This document shows, one piece after another, positions 53,547 to 62,208 of a DNA stretch of 64,000 bases. The stretch's first letter is position 1; each line of letters opens with the position of its first letter. Where the stretch lies: assembly GCF_001746835.1 (NCBI RefSeq), contig NZ_CP016094.1, forward strand, positions 3,301,501 through 3,365,500. The letters run 5' to 3'. The notes beneath the pieces are model-generated. The model saw nothing but the letters and a program-made list of their open reading frames with translations, was not told the DNA's origin and did not search any database. Made by a program: the position numbers and the translations under genes. The stretch is from Lacunisphaera limnophila (GTDB lineage Bacteria > Verrucomicrobiota > Verrucomicrobiia > Opitutales > Opitutaceae).

Positions 53547-54625
53547 CGGGAGGCAGCGCGCAGGAAGGATAGGAGGCGCAGGAAAGGCTCGGGGAGTAGG
53601 GCCATGAAGTGAAGCTTGGATATGCGCGTGCCCTGCAGACCTGGGTGGGCTTGCCGGAAGGCGCGGACTTCGCGCTTGAACCCGGTGTACTCGTGCCGGC
53701 GCCAGGCACCCTCGACCGTGCCGTTCCACCAATACTTGCGGGCGAGGAGTTCTTCAAGCCGGACGGGGTCGAGGGGGGCGGCGACCGGCACATACAGCAG
53801 GGACCCGTCGGCCGGCAGGTGGCGCAGGATCCGTTCACCCAGACCGGCGGCCCGGGCGAGGCCCGCCGCCACGCGTTCTTCCTCCGCAAAGAATTTGCCG
53901 GCGGACGTGGCGGTCTTGGCGGCGGCATGTTGGCGGAAAAAGGCAACCGGGGCGGACGATTCCTGCACCGAGGCGCGGCCGCCCCGCAGGAGCACGCGGG
54001 CGAACAGGTCCAGATCCATCACATAGTGCAGTTCCTCGCGCACGCCCCCGAGTTGCTGCACGGCGGAGGTGCGCAGGAACAGGCCCTGCTGGCAGATGTA
54101 ATGGTTTACCAGCGCCTCTTCCACGGTCGGGCCGGTTTTCGTGCAACCCAGCGGCCGGGCTTCGGCGAGGGTCGGACCAGTCAATTCGCCGGCGGAGAAG
54201 ATCAAGCGCGCGGGATCCGCCACCCCGATGGTCGCCAGGGCACCGGGCAGCAGGCAGTCGTCGCTGTTGATCCAGTTGAACCAATCGCCGTCACACCGGG
54301 CCAGGCCCTTGTTGATGGCGTGGGACTGGCCGCGATCGCGTTCGCTTTCCCAATGATTCAGCCAAGGGGCGTACCGGGCGATGATCTCGCGGCTGCCATC
54401 GGTGCTGCCGCCGTCGACGACGAGATACTGCAGGTTGGGGTAATTCTGCAGGAGAATGGAGCGGATGGTTTCCTCGAGGTAGTCCCCCTGCTGGTAGGAG
54501 GGGGTGACGATGCTGATGCGCGGCCAGTAGGTGCGGCCCGCATAGGAGGCAGGCGGTGTTTCCTCAGTCCATGGCCAACCGATGCGGCCCGGGGGTGGCA
54601 GGGGCAGTTGGTTGAGCAGGCTCAT
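53543..54625 (-). CDS. GT2-family glycosyltransferase
   Basis: 360 residues. The GT-A core is ISIVTPSYQQGDYLEETIRSILLQNYPNLQYLVVDGGSTDGS. RDRGQSHAINKGLARCDGDWFNWINSDDCLLPGAL has the DxD-type SDD. The C-terminal region (about 240-360) is specific and includes ARKYWWNGTVEGAW and ends FLRLLSFLRAASR. Confidence 0.92.
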   Translation of the reverse strand: MSLLNQLPLPPPGRIGWPWTEETPPASYAGRTYWPRISIVTPSYQQGDYLEETIRSILLQNYPNLQYLVVDGGSTDGSREIIARYAPWLNHWESERDRGQSHAINKGLARCDGDWFNWINSDDCLLPGALATIGVADPARLIFSAGELTGPTLAEARPLGCTKTGPTVEEALVNHYICQQGLFLRTSAVQQLGGVREELHYVMDLDLFARVLLRGGRASVQESSAPVAFFRQHAAAKTATSAGKFFAEEERVAAGLARAAGLGERILRHLPADGSLLYVPVAAPLDPVRLEELLARKYWWNGTVEGAWRRHEYTGFKREVRAFRQAHPGLQGTRISKLHFMALLPEPFLRLLSFLRAASR

Positions 54626-55869
54626 GCGCAGGCGCGGCGGTGAAAGTCGGCCAACTGGCGACCTACGGCGGCGGGATTGTGGCGGGCGATCACACTCTGG
54701 CGTCCGTTGGTGGCGCGCTGTTCGCGGCGCGCTGCGTCCGAGAGCAGGCGTTCGAGGGCGGCGGCGAGGTGCTCGGGAGAAGGCGAACCCTCTCCGTAGT
54801 CCTCCCGGGCGGTGGGCACGGCTTCGAGCAGGCCGCCGACTGGCGTCGCCACCACGGGCACGCCCGTCGCCTGGGCTTCGATCGCGGTGAGGCCGAAGGC
54901 CTCGGCACGGGACGGGGCGACGAACAAGTCCATCGCTGCGTAGGCGGCGACCTTGGCCTCTTCGGTCTCGAGGTAGCCAAGGTGGCGCCAGGGCAGGTTG
55001 ACGAGAGCGCGCAGGTCTGTGGCCGGGTCGCGGCCGAAGCTCAGGAGTGTGATCTTGCCCCGTAGGTCCGCAGGCAGCAACGCCAGCGCCGCGACGAGGT
55101 CGGCAAACCCCTTGCGTCGGTTATTGAGGTTCTCGCAAGCGAAGCCGACAACCAGCTGGTTCGCGGCAAGGTCCAGGGCTGCTTTGGCGGCCGCCTTCGG
55201 GCGTGGGGCGTAGAGCGTTGTGTCCAGAGGATACAAGATGGTTTCGATAGGCGTGCCGGCGGGAAAGAAGCCGCTGGCCGCGGCCTCGGTCGCATTCCAA
55301 GCGCTGTTGGCGATCACGCACAGACGGTGATCTTGCAAGGCGCGCTGCTTGATGGTCCGCACCTCTGCCTCAAGTACGGCAAGCGCCGGGTTCGCAGCCG
55401 CGTCGAGGGCGTAGTGGAACCCGCCGAGGTAGGGCTGCTGGTCGTGCAGGGTCAGGACAACCGGTTGCGTGCAGGTACCTAGGAATCGTGGCCAATCGAG
55501 GATGCCAGCGACCCAGTGCAGGTTGATGACCGCCGCCGATTGGACCCAAGGATGATCCTCTGGGCGGTAATCACTGTGAGGCAGTGTGAAGAGTTCATAG
55601 GCCGCGGCATCCGCCGGGCCGGCTAGCGCGACGAGGCGGCGGTGCAGGCGCTGCTCGGGCGTGTGCGCCAGGCCTAGGCGCTGGGCCAGGCGAAAGGGCA
55701 GGGGGTGCTTCTGCCAGGTGATACTGTCGGCCTCGGACCCGAGACCGGCGGGTGGCTTGAGGACGAGCAAACGCGAGTCCACGCCCTGAGCGCGCAGGGC
55801 CCGATGGTAACGCAGCAGACCCAGGCCAGCGCCGCCGGCCAAGCTCGTGGCGATGTGGACCACGATCAT
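54622..55869 (-). CDS. GT4-family glycosyltransferase
   Basis: 415 residues. The N-terminus is IVVHIATSLAGGAGLGLLRYHRALRAQGVDSRLL. Donor-side features are LVVGFACENLNNRRKGFADLVAALALLP, ITLLSFGRDP and VAPSRAEAFGLTAIEAQATGVPVVATPVGGL with the E-x7-E motif. The ATG overlaps the upstream methyltransferase stop. Confidence 0.92.
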   Translation of the reverse strand: MIVVHIATSLAGGAGLGLLRYHRALRAQGVDSRLLVLKPPAGLGSEADSITWQKHPLPFRLAQRLGLAHTPEQRLHRRLVALAGPADAAAYELFTLPHSDYRPEDHPWVQSAAVINLHWVAGILDWPRFLGTCTQPVVLTLHDQQPYLGGFHYALDAAANPALAVLEAEVRTIKQRALQDHRLCVIANSAWNATEAAASGFFPAGTPIETILYPLDTTLYAPRPKAAAKAALDLAANQLVVGFACENLNNRRKGFADLVAALALLPADLRGKITLLSFGRDPATDLRALVNLPWRHLGYLETEEAKVAAYAAMDLFVAPSRAEAFGLTAIEAQATGVPVVATPVGGLLEAVPTAREDYGEGSPSPEHLAAALERLLSDAARREQRATNGRQSVIARHNPAAVGRQLADFHRRACA

Positions 55870-56681
55870 GTGGCGGGTGCGGGCGGCTTGACTGCCTCGA
55901 GGTAGAGGCTGTCGGGCTTGCGGGGAGAACCTGCCTCGACGTCAAGCCAGAGGCCATCCGTCGCCCAGTCCGGTTGCCGGCTCGTGCCCGCGGTCGTAAC
56001 TTCGCAGCCGGTGAAGCCGGTGCTGTTCAGAAGCGTGGCAAGGGAAACCCGGTCGTACATCCAGAGGTGGGCCTCACCGAGGCGGCGGTAGCGCAGCCAG
56101 TCCCACTCGGTTTCGCTTACCCCGGCCAGCTGGCGGAGCCGGCGGGCCAGGCGTTCCCGGACGCCCGGTCGGGGCGCCGGCCCGCGTGGCGCCGCCACCT
56201 GGCGAGCGCCGGCTTGCGCACGCTGGAATTCATCGCCGATCCGCCGCGCGGCGAAAGAGTCGGGCGCGGCCTCCTGTAGCCAGCGCAGCATCTCACCTCC
56301 GGAGCGGGTGCGCACGAGCTGATCGATCATCTCCACCACCGTCCACTCATGGTCGGCGAGGGTGCGGGCTTCGGACCTGGTGGCGGCGAGTTCGAGTTTC
56401 TCGAGGTAGAGTCGCGCCTTTTGCTCGAGGTCGGGTACCACGACGCGGAGGAGTCCGCCGGGTTGGAGGACGCGGTGGCATTCTTGGAGGAGCCGCCGGG
56501 CCCCATCTCGGTCAAGGTGCTCAAGAACGTGGGAATGGTAGACCAGCGCGAAGCTGCCCGCGGCAAAGGGCAGCGGTTCACGCAGGTCATGGGCCTGGAC
56601 TAGGCCGGGCACGCTGACGAAATCCACGTTGGTCCAGCCGGGTAGGGCGCGATGACCGCAGCCAATGTTGAGTTTATTCAT
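55866..56681 (-). CDS. Class I SAM-dependent methyltransferase
   Basis: 271 residues from ATG 56681, which lies 8 bp inside the upstream gene end; the longer frame is a shadow. It begins LNIGCGHRALPGWTNVDFVSVPGL, the motif-I style of Methyltransf_11-type proteins in polysaccharide clusters. YHSHVLEHLDRDGARRLLQECHRVLQPGGLLRVVVPD is the motif IV-V region. Late sequence has EAHLWMYDRVSLATLLNSTGF. Confidence 0.9.
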   Translation of the reverse strand: MNKLNIGCGHRALPGWTNVDFVSVPGLVQAHDLREPLPFAAGSFALVYHSHVLEHLDRDGARRLLQECHRVLQPGGLLRVVVPDLEQKARLYLEKLELAATRSEARTLADHEWTVVEMIDQLVRTRSGGEMLRWLQEAAPDSFAARRIGDEFQRAQAGARQVAAPRGPAPRPGVRERLARRLRQLAGVSETEWDWLRYRRLGEAHLWMYDRVSLATLLNSTGFTGCEVTTAGTSRQPDWATDGLWLDVEAGSPRKPDSLYLEAVKPPAPAT

Positions 56682-57654
56682 CGGGGCGATGGGAGAGAGG
56701 GACACGGAGGATCCGAGCGATGCGCCGGGGCAGGTTGCGGAGGGCGAGAACGGGGATTTGCACCGCCGGGCTCCGAGCCAGACGGTCGAGCCGGTGGGCG
56801 ACGTCGCCACGGGTCAGGCGGAAGACCCGGCGCTGGATGCGCTCCGGCAAATCCGGGTCCACCCGCGGGCTCCAGGCGGGTGGCGGCTCGGTCCATGGCG
56901 CGGTGCTGGTAGGGGCGAAGAAGTACTGCACGCCGGGCACCGTATGGGTGGCTTGGGCGGTAAAGCCGATGTTCTCGACTAGGGAGGCGGCGGGAATGAG
57001 GGCCTGGCCACCTGCCTGCCACAATGTGTATACCCATTGATAGTCCCAAGTGTTGATTGCGCCGGCGCGCGTCGCTTGGAATTTCTCAAGCCAGTGCTCG
57101 CGCCGTTGTGCGGTGGTCAGGTGCGCGGTAACCAGGCGACGGAATTCCACGTCGGTGGCGGTCAGGTCGACCCGGTAGTGTTGCCAGCGGTCCCGCCAGG
57201 TCCCCCAGCCCCAGATGAAAGGCATGGGCGCCAGGGCGGCGGGCTCACCGCGGCTGTTCTCCATGCCCATGCCGGCCACGTGCCAGATGCGGGTGTCGCC
57301 AGCGAAGCGGCCGAGGGCCCAGGCCATGTAAGGGAAGAAGCCAGGCAGCGGCAGGCAGTCATCTTCGAGCACGATCCCATGCGGCTCACGATCGAAGAAC
57401 CAGTCGAGAGCACCGGCCACCGCCGCCCGGCAACCGAGGTTCTCAGTCCGGAAAAGCCGGTGCACGACCAGCTCACCCGTGGTGGCGGGAATCAAAGCGC
57501 GGGCCGCCGCGCACTGAGCCGCGTCCCCGGGCACGGCGGGCCGGGGGCCGTCGGCGGCGACATAAAGTTGGCGCACCCCTGCGGCAAGGATGCCCTCGAG
57601 CACCCGCTGGGTTTCCGCGGGCCGGTTGAAGATCAGGAAGAGGACGGGGGGCAT
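56674..57654 (-). CDS. GT-A type glycosyltransferase, GNT-I-like
   Basis: 326 residues. It starts PVLFLIFNRPAETQRVLEGILA and has GIVLEDDCLPLPGFFPYMAW with an E-D-D metal-binding triad, then WGTWRDRWQHY. This arrangement recalls GNT-I/PgaC-like nucleotide-sugar transferases of bacterial surface loci. It ends near LSHRPDE. The donor is unknown. Confidence 0.8.
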   Translation of the reverse strand: MPPVLFLIFNRPAETQRVLEGILAAGVRQLYVAADGPRPAVPGDAAQCAAARALIPATTGELVVHRLFRTENLGCRAAVAGALDWFFDREPHGIVLEDDCLPLPGFFPYMAWALGRFAGDTRIWHVAGMGMENSRGEPAALAPMPFIWGWGTWRDRWQHYRVDLTATDVEFRRLVTAHLTTAQRREHWLEKFQATRAGAINTWDYQWVYTLWQAGGQALIPAASLVENIGFTAQATHTVPGVQYFFAPTSTAPWTEPPPAWSPRVDPDLPERIQRRVFRLTRGDVAHRLDRLARSPAVQIPVLALRNLPRRIARILRVPLSHRPDE

Positions 57655-57661
57655 GCGAAGC

Positions 57662-58525
57662 TCAGGTCGCTTGGGTGGCCACGGTGGTCATGCCGGCCAT
57701 GAATTTGGTCTCGATGGGGATCGAGCCGTCGACGGACCAGCGGTCGGGGGCCAGGACCTGTCGGCCGGGGTGCGCGTTAAGCCAGGCGCCCCACCAGGAG
57801 AAGCTGCTGTTGGCGATGATCTGGTGGTGGCAGGCGGAAAGAAGAGCCAGGTCGGTCAGCATGGCGTAGGGCTGGCCGCGGTTGTCCACCAGCAGGGGAT
57901 CGAGGGCGGCAAAATGCTCGCTGCACCATTCGGGGTCATCGGAAAAAATCGCGAAGCGCGCGCCCGGCACCCGCTCCCGCATCAACCGGATGGCGCGGGT
58001 GTAGTAGTCCTGGCCGCACACGTTGAAGACGGGATGGACGAGGAAGTCCGTGCGTCGCACGTGCAGCCCGACCACGGCCGGCTGGTCTAGGATGTAGCGC
58101 AACTGGGGAAGGCTGGCCCGGTCCAGCCAGCGCGCCGGTCCGAACCACTCGCGCAGGCTCGCGGCCAGCGGCCGGAAGTAACGCTCGTCCTGGAAAAAGC
58201 CGTCGAGCCACACGTCCCCTGGCAGCGCCAGAACCGCCGGGTCGAAGGCCGGGGAGGATTCGCGGAAGGTTCGCCGGTGCAGGATCGCGCCCGTGGTCCG
58301 GCCTGCCACCCGCTGCCACAGGAGGTTGCCCGCGACGGACGCGAGGTGGCGCGGGAAGTCCAGCTGCAGGACTGGCAGGCGGGTGAAGACCAAATCGCTG
58401 GTCACCTCCGGCAGGTCGCAGGGATCGACCACGACCGAAGTGCGGTGCCGGTCGGCCAAGGCCAGGGCGGTGGCCACCTGGAAGAGGTGGTTGCCAAGGC
58501 GGCCCTTTAACCGGACGCGGATCAT
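57662..58525 (-). CDS. Alpha-1,2-fucosyltransferase (GT11)
   Basis: 287 residues from ATG 58525. The N-terminal IRVRLKGRLGNHLFQVATALALA is the GT11 hallmark. HVRRTDF is at 155-161, ANSSFSWWGAWLN at 238-250. GT11 enzymes transfer fucose from GDP-fucose in alpha-1,2 linkage. Fucose on the exported glycan is thus a fair prediction, though some GT11 relatives use other donors. No GDP-fucose synthesis genes are in the window. Confidence 0.92.
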   Translation of the reverse strand: MIRVRLKGRLGNHLFQVATALALADRHRTSVVVDPCDLPEVTSDLVFTRLPVLQLDFPRHLASVAGNLLWQRVAGRTTGAILHRRTFRESSPAFDPAVLALPGDVWLDGFFQDERYFRPLAASLREWFGPARWLDRASLPQLRYILDQPAVVGLHVRRTDFLVHPVFNVCGQDYYTRAIRLMRERVPGARFAIFSDDPEWCSEHFAALDPLLVDNRGQPYAMLTDLALLSACHHQIIANSSFSWWGAWLNAHPGRQVLAPDRWSVDGSIPIETKFMAGMTTVATQAT

Positions 58526-59313
58526 GCGGGCTGATTGCGGATGTAGATGTCGGCAAAGAGGTAGGTTTCCTCGCTGAACTGATTGATCAGCGTGGTGATT
58601 TCCGCGTGGTTGAGCCAGCGCTGGCGCGCGAAGCGCATGCTCTCGCCCCACGAGAGGTTGAAACTCACGGGTCCGAGCCGGGCCAGGTGGTCGAGGCACT
58701 GGAGGGTGGTGGTGCTGACCTCCGGCGCCCACTCGATGGCGACAAGGTTGACTGGCTGGCTGAGGCCGAGGAGGACCTCGTGCTCATAGCCCTCCACGTC
58801 GATCTTGATGAAATGAGGCCGGCCGTGGGCGGCGATCAACGCGTCGAGGGTCGTCAGCTCAACCGTCAGGCGCTGGTCCCAGCGGATGCCGGCGAAGCGG
58901 CCGGAGCGCGTCGTGGCGGCGATAAACTCGGGGGAGAGGCTCGAGAGCACGGAGAGGTCGGAGACCTGCATCTCCGCCGTGCCCGGCTGCCGGCCGATAG
59001 CCGAGGGAACGAGGTGCACGAGCGGATCCGAATCGAAGCGGGTCCGCAGGACCTGCTGGCAGGCTGGCTGGGGCTCCGCGGCCACGACGCGGCAGCCGAG
59101 CCGGCGGAAAGAGGCCAGGCGATTGCCGACGTTGGCGCCAATGTCGAAGCACAGGCTGCCGGCGGGCAGGAAGGTGCGGTAGAACTCATCGCTGAGCGCC
59201 TCCTGCGCATCGGGTGACTGCGACGCCACGGGCGGCGCAGGGCGCAGTGCCCGCAGCAGCACGGGGGGCAGCAGGTCGCGGAGGACGGACTTGGCGGTCG
59301 ATCGCAGAGACAT
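58522..59313 (-). CDS. FkbM-family methyltransferase
   Basis: 263 residues from ATG 59313. FkbM landmarks are LCFDIGANVGNRLASFRRLGCRVVAAEPQPACQQVL and LTVELTTLDALIAAHGRPHFIKIDVEGYEHEVLLGL. These proteins O-methylate sugars or polyketides. The ATG overlaps none of the upstream gene but lies 14 bp after it. Confidence 0.9.
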   Translation of the reverse strand: MSLRSTAKSVLRDLLPPVLLRALRPAPPVASQSPDAQEALSDEFYRTFLPAGSLCFDIGANVGNRLASFRRLGCRVVAAEPQPACQQVLRTRFDSDPLVHLVPSAIGRQPGTAEMQVSDLSVLSSLSPEFIAATTRSGRFAGIRWDQRLTVELTTLDALIAAHGRPHFIKIDVEGYEHEVLLGLSQPVNLVAIEWAPEVSTTTLQCLDHLARLGPVSFNLSWGESMRFARQRWLNHAEITTLINQFSEETYLFADIYIRNQPA

Positions 59314-59327
59314 GGGCGTCGGGAGGT

Positions 59328-60107
59328 TCAGGCAGCCGGCTTGGTGAAGTGGAAGCATCCGCAGGCGAAGTGCTGCCCCTGCAACCGGGCGGGGTCGGCG
59401 TGGCGGATGATGCCCCCGCGGTGCTCGTCCGGGATCAGGGAGAATTCCTCCAGGCGCAACCCGCGGAAAAGGGCCATGGCCGCGGCGTAGGAATAAATAC
59501 GGTGGGCGTTGAACTCGATGTTGGCCTGCTCCGCCATCGGGGTCACGAACAGCAGATGCCCGCCCGGGGCCAGGACGCGTGCGAGCTCGGCGGCGGCGCG
59601 GACGTCACCTTCGGGATCGATTGGGTCGCCGTAACGCCCGAGGCCAACGTGCTCGACGACATGCATGCAGGACAGCGATGGGATCGAGCCATCGGCGAAG
59701 GGCAGGGCACAGAGATCCACCCGATGCACCGTCAGCCCGTCCAGCGTCACTTGCGGCGGCTGGTACTCATAGTACTCCGTGGGCCAGAAGGCGGAGATGC
59801 ATCCGGCGAAGGCAAAGATCGACGAGATGTCCACATGGCGCACCGGATTGATGCCGCGCAGTACCCGGCAAGCCCAGGCTGGGTGGTAGAAGTAATGCGG
59901 CTCGAACGGAATCTGGGCGTTGGCGTCGTTCAGGCACGGGAAGTCATGCCCGCGCGCGAAACGCCGCGACCCGCCGGTGGCCATGAAGGCATCCCGCTGC
60001 CGGCCGAGCGCGCGCAACTGCCGGCGCTCGGTCCGATGACCGGTGACTGTGGCGCGTAACTTGCGCAGCAGTCCGCGAGGAGCGAGGTAGCGCAGCGTCG
60101 CGAGCAT
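59328..60107 (-). CDS. DUF268-like SAM methyltransferase-fold protein
   Basis: 259 residues from ATG 60107. A TTG at 60122 that overlaps the transporter stop (TTGA) is the alternative start. Features are SSIFAFAGCISAFWPTEYYEYQPP, LTVHRVDLCALPFADGSIPSLSCMHVVEHVGLGRYGDPIDPEGD and LARVLAPGGHLLFVTPM. The CMHVVEHVGLGRYGD motif marks DUF268 proteins found in glycan clusters. Activity not established. Confidence 0.82.
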   Translation of the reverse strand: MLATLRYLAPRGLLRKLRATVTGHRTERRQLRALGRQRDAFMATGGSRRFARGHDFPCLNDANAQIPFEPHYFYHPAWACRVLRGINPVRHVDISSIFAFAGCISAFWPTEYYEYQPPQVTLDGLTVHRVDLCALPFADGSIPSLSCMHVVEHVGLGRYGDPIDPEGDVRAAAELARVLAPGGHLLFVTPMAEQANIEFNAHRIYSYAAAMALFRGLRLEEFSLIPDEHRGGIIRHADPARLQGQHFACGCFHFTKPAA

Positions 60108-60118
60108 GGGGATGTTGG

Positions 60119-61372
60119 TCAAACCGTCGGACCGAGGGACCAGTCACCCTCGGCGAGCACGAGTCCATGGACGCCTGGGGTGGAGCCGTCCAGGGCATAA
60201 AACGACGCATCCACCACCTGGACCTCGAGTGCGTTGTCTGCCTGGTCCACGAGCGCGCCATGCGCGACCAGGAATGCCGAGACGTAATAGCGCCCGCCCG
60301 GCAGCGGGAGCTTCGGCAGGCAGAAGCGAAAGACCCCCTCCGCCGGCAGGTCGTGGAACACCTGCTGGTTCAGCTGACTGAAATGGTTGAGCACACGAAT
60401 TCCGGTTGCGGTGTAGAAGGTCACCGAGGGGATCAGCGGCCCGACAAAGCCGGGTTTGCAACTGAACTCGATCTGCAGGCAGAGGGGGCGGCCGTTGTCC
60501 ACGGTGGCGGAAGGCTGGCCCTGCTCGTTCTGAATTTCCACGGCGCGGATGGCCACCGCCGCCCGGTCCGCCGGTCGCGGGTTTATCCAGCGGCCACTAG
60601 AAGAGCCCTTGTGCTGGAGGTAACGCGTGACGACCTCCTGGGTGGGTCCATCGAGAGCCAGGGTGCCGTGATCAAGCAGCAGGGCGCGGCCGCACAGGTT
60701 CAGAACAGCTGACATGTTGTGGCTGACAAAAAGCACCGTGCGACCACTGCCGTTGGCGATCGACTGCATCTTGCCGAGACACTTATTCTGGAACTGTTGG
60801 TCTCCCACCGCCAGCACCTCATCGACGATCAAAATCTCGGGATCGAGATGGGCGGCCACGGCAAAGGCCAGCCGGACGTACATGCCGCTGCTGTAGCGTT
60901 TCACGGGTGTATCGAGGAACTTTTCGATCTCGGCGAAGGCTACGATCTCGTCGAATTTCTGCCTCACCTCCTGGCGGCGCATCCCCAGGATGGCGCCGTT
61001 GAGAAAGATATTTTCCCGGCCAGTAAGGTCTGGATGGAAGCCTGTGCCGACTTCCAGCAGCGAAGCCACGCGCCCGCGCAGTCGGATTTGCCCCGTGCTG
61101 GGCTCGGTAATCCGGGAGAGTACCTTAAGCAGGGTGGACTTGCCCGCGCCATTACCGCCGATTACGCCCACCACTTCGCCGGGTTGGATCGAGAAATTTA
61201 TATCCTGCAGAGCCCAAAATTCCTCCGTTTCAAAGCCAGTGCCCCAGCGAAACTTCCGCCACAGGCGACGGGCCGTATGGTGCAGGGTGTCCCGGAGGCT
61301 GTCGTGTCGGGATTCATGGGCGATGACGTAGCGCTTGCCCAGACCGGAAACGGCGATGACGGGTGTGCTCAT
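60119..61372 (-). CDS. wzt: Polysaccharide ABC exporter ATPase with Wzt C-terminal domain
   Basis: 417 residues. Walker A GGNGAGKS is at 72-79, signature YSSGMYVRL at 160-168 and Walker B ILIVDEV at 180-186. The C-terminal part (about 260-417) is beta-rich (SGRWINPRPADRAAVAIRAVEIQNEQ), the position of the Wzt carbohydrate-binding domain that recognises the glycan end. With the permease it exports lipid-linked O-polysaccharide across the inner membrane. It follows the permease gene by 3 bp. Confidence 0.93.
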   Translation of the reverse strand: MSTPVIAVSGLGKRYVIAHESRHDSLRDTLHHTARRLWRKFRWGTGFETEEFWALQDINFSIQPGEVVGVIGGNGAGKSTLLKVLSRITEPSTGQIRLRGRVASLLEVGTGFHPDLTGRENIFLNGAILGMRRQEVRQKFDEIVAFAEIEKFLDTPVKRYSSGMYVRLAFAVAAHLDPEILIVDEVLAVGDQQFQNKCLGKMQSIANGSGRTVLFVSHNMSAVLNLCGRALLLDHGTLALDGPTQEVVTRYLQHKGSSSGRWINPRPADRAAVAIRAVEIQNEQGQPSATVDNGRPLCLQIEFSCKPGFVGPLIPSVTFYTATGIRVLNHFSQLNQQVFHDLPAEGVFRFCLPKLPLPGGRYYVSAFLVAHGALVDQADNALEVQVVDASFYALDGSTPGVHGLVLAEGDWSLGPTV

Positions 61373-61375
61373 GGC

Positions 61376-62206
61376 TCAGATGACGTCAGCGAATTCGCGT
61401 TCGGTGCGCCGGAAGTACCACACGCCGGTGACCAGGAGCAGGAGTCCGATGCAAACTGACACGCCCAGTCCCGGCAGATAGATTGCCGTGCGACCGCCGA
61501 GCAGGCACCAGCGGAAGCCGTCGACCACGCCGGAGATCGGGTTCAGCGCAAGCAGGTCGCGCCAGTTGGGTACGGAGTCGCTCAGGTAACCGATCGGCGT
61601 GGCAAACATGCCAATTTGCACGAGAAAGGGAGTGATGAATCGGAAATCGCGGAACTTGACCGTGAGTGCCGTGATCCAGAGGCCGGCCCCTACGGCGATG
61701 ATCAGCGTGAGGATAATAAATAGCGGCAGCACCAGCAACTGCCACCCTGGGTAGAGGCCGAAGAAACAAAGCAGCGGGATCGTAAGCCCGAGCATAATGC
61801 TGAAATCGGCCAGGGCCACGGCCAGCGCCGAAAGCGGTACGAGGAGGCGCGGAAAATAGACCTTGCTGATCAGGTGGCTGTTGCCAACCAGGCTGTTGCC
61901 GGCCCCGGTAAAAGCGGTGCTGAAAAGCTGCCACGAGAGATTGCCTGTGAGGACCAGTGCAAAGTAGGGCAAGCCCGCGTCGGGCATTTTGGCCAGCTTA
62001 CTGAAGATGAAGGTGAGCAGCGCCGTCTGTGTGACCGGCTGGATCACCGCCCAGGCAATGCCAAGTACTGCCTGCTTGTAACGGACCTTGAGATCGCGCC
62101 ATGCCAGGAAGCCCAGAAGTTCGCGGAAGCGCCACAGGTCCTGCCAATAGGTGCGGCTGGTGCGGCCGGCTTCAAGCAGGAGGACGGGTATTTCGGCGGA
62201 AGCCAT
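61376..62206 (-). CDS. wzm: Polysaccharide ABC exporter permease (Wzm)
   Basis: 276 residues with six membrane segments. It has the ABC-2 signature of polysaccharide exporters: LWRFRELLGFLAWRDLKVRYKQAVLGIAWAVIQP near the N-terminus and LLALNPISGVVDGFRWCLLGG near the end. It forms the channel with Wzt. Its GC content is lower than that of its neighbours. It follows the glycosyltransferase stop by 2 bp. Confidence 0.94.
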   Translation of the reverse strand: MASAEIPVLLLEAGRTSRTYWQDLWRFRELLGFLAWRDLKVRYKQAVLGIAWAVIQPVTQTALLTFIFSKLAKMPDAGLPYFALVLTGNLSWQLFSTAFTGAGNSLVGNSHLISKVYFPRLLVPLSALAVALADFSIMLGLTIPLLCFFGLYPGWQLLVLPLFIILTLIIAVGAGLWITALTVKFRDFRFITPFLVQIGMFATPIGYLSDSVPNWRDLLALNPISGVVDGFRWCLLGGRTAIYLPGLGVSVCIGLLLLVTGVWYFRRTEREFADVI

Positions 62207-62208
62207 GT

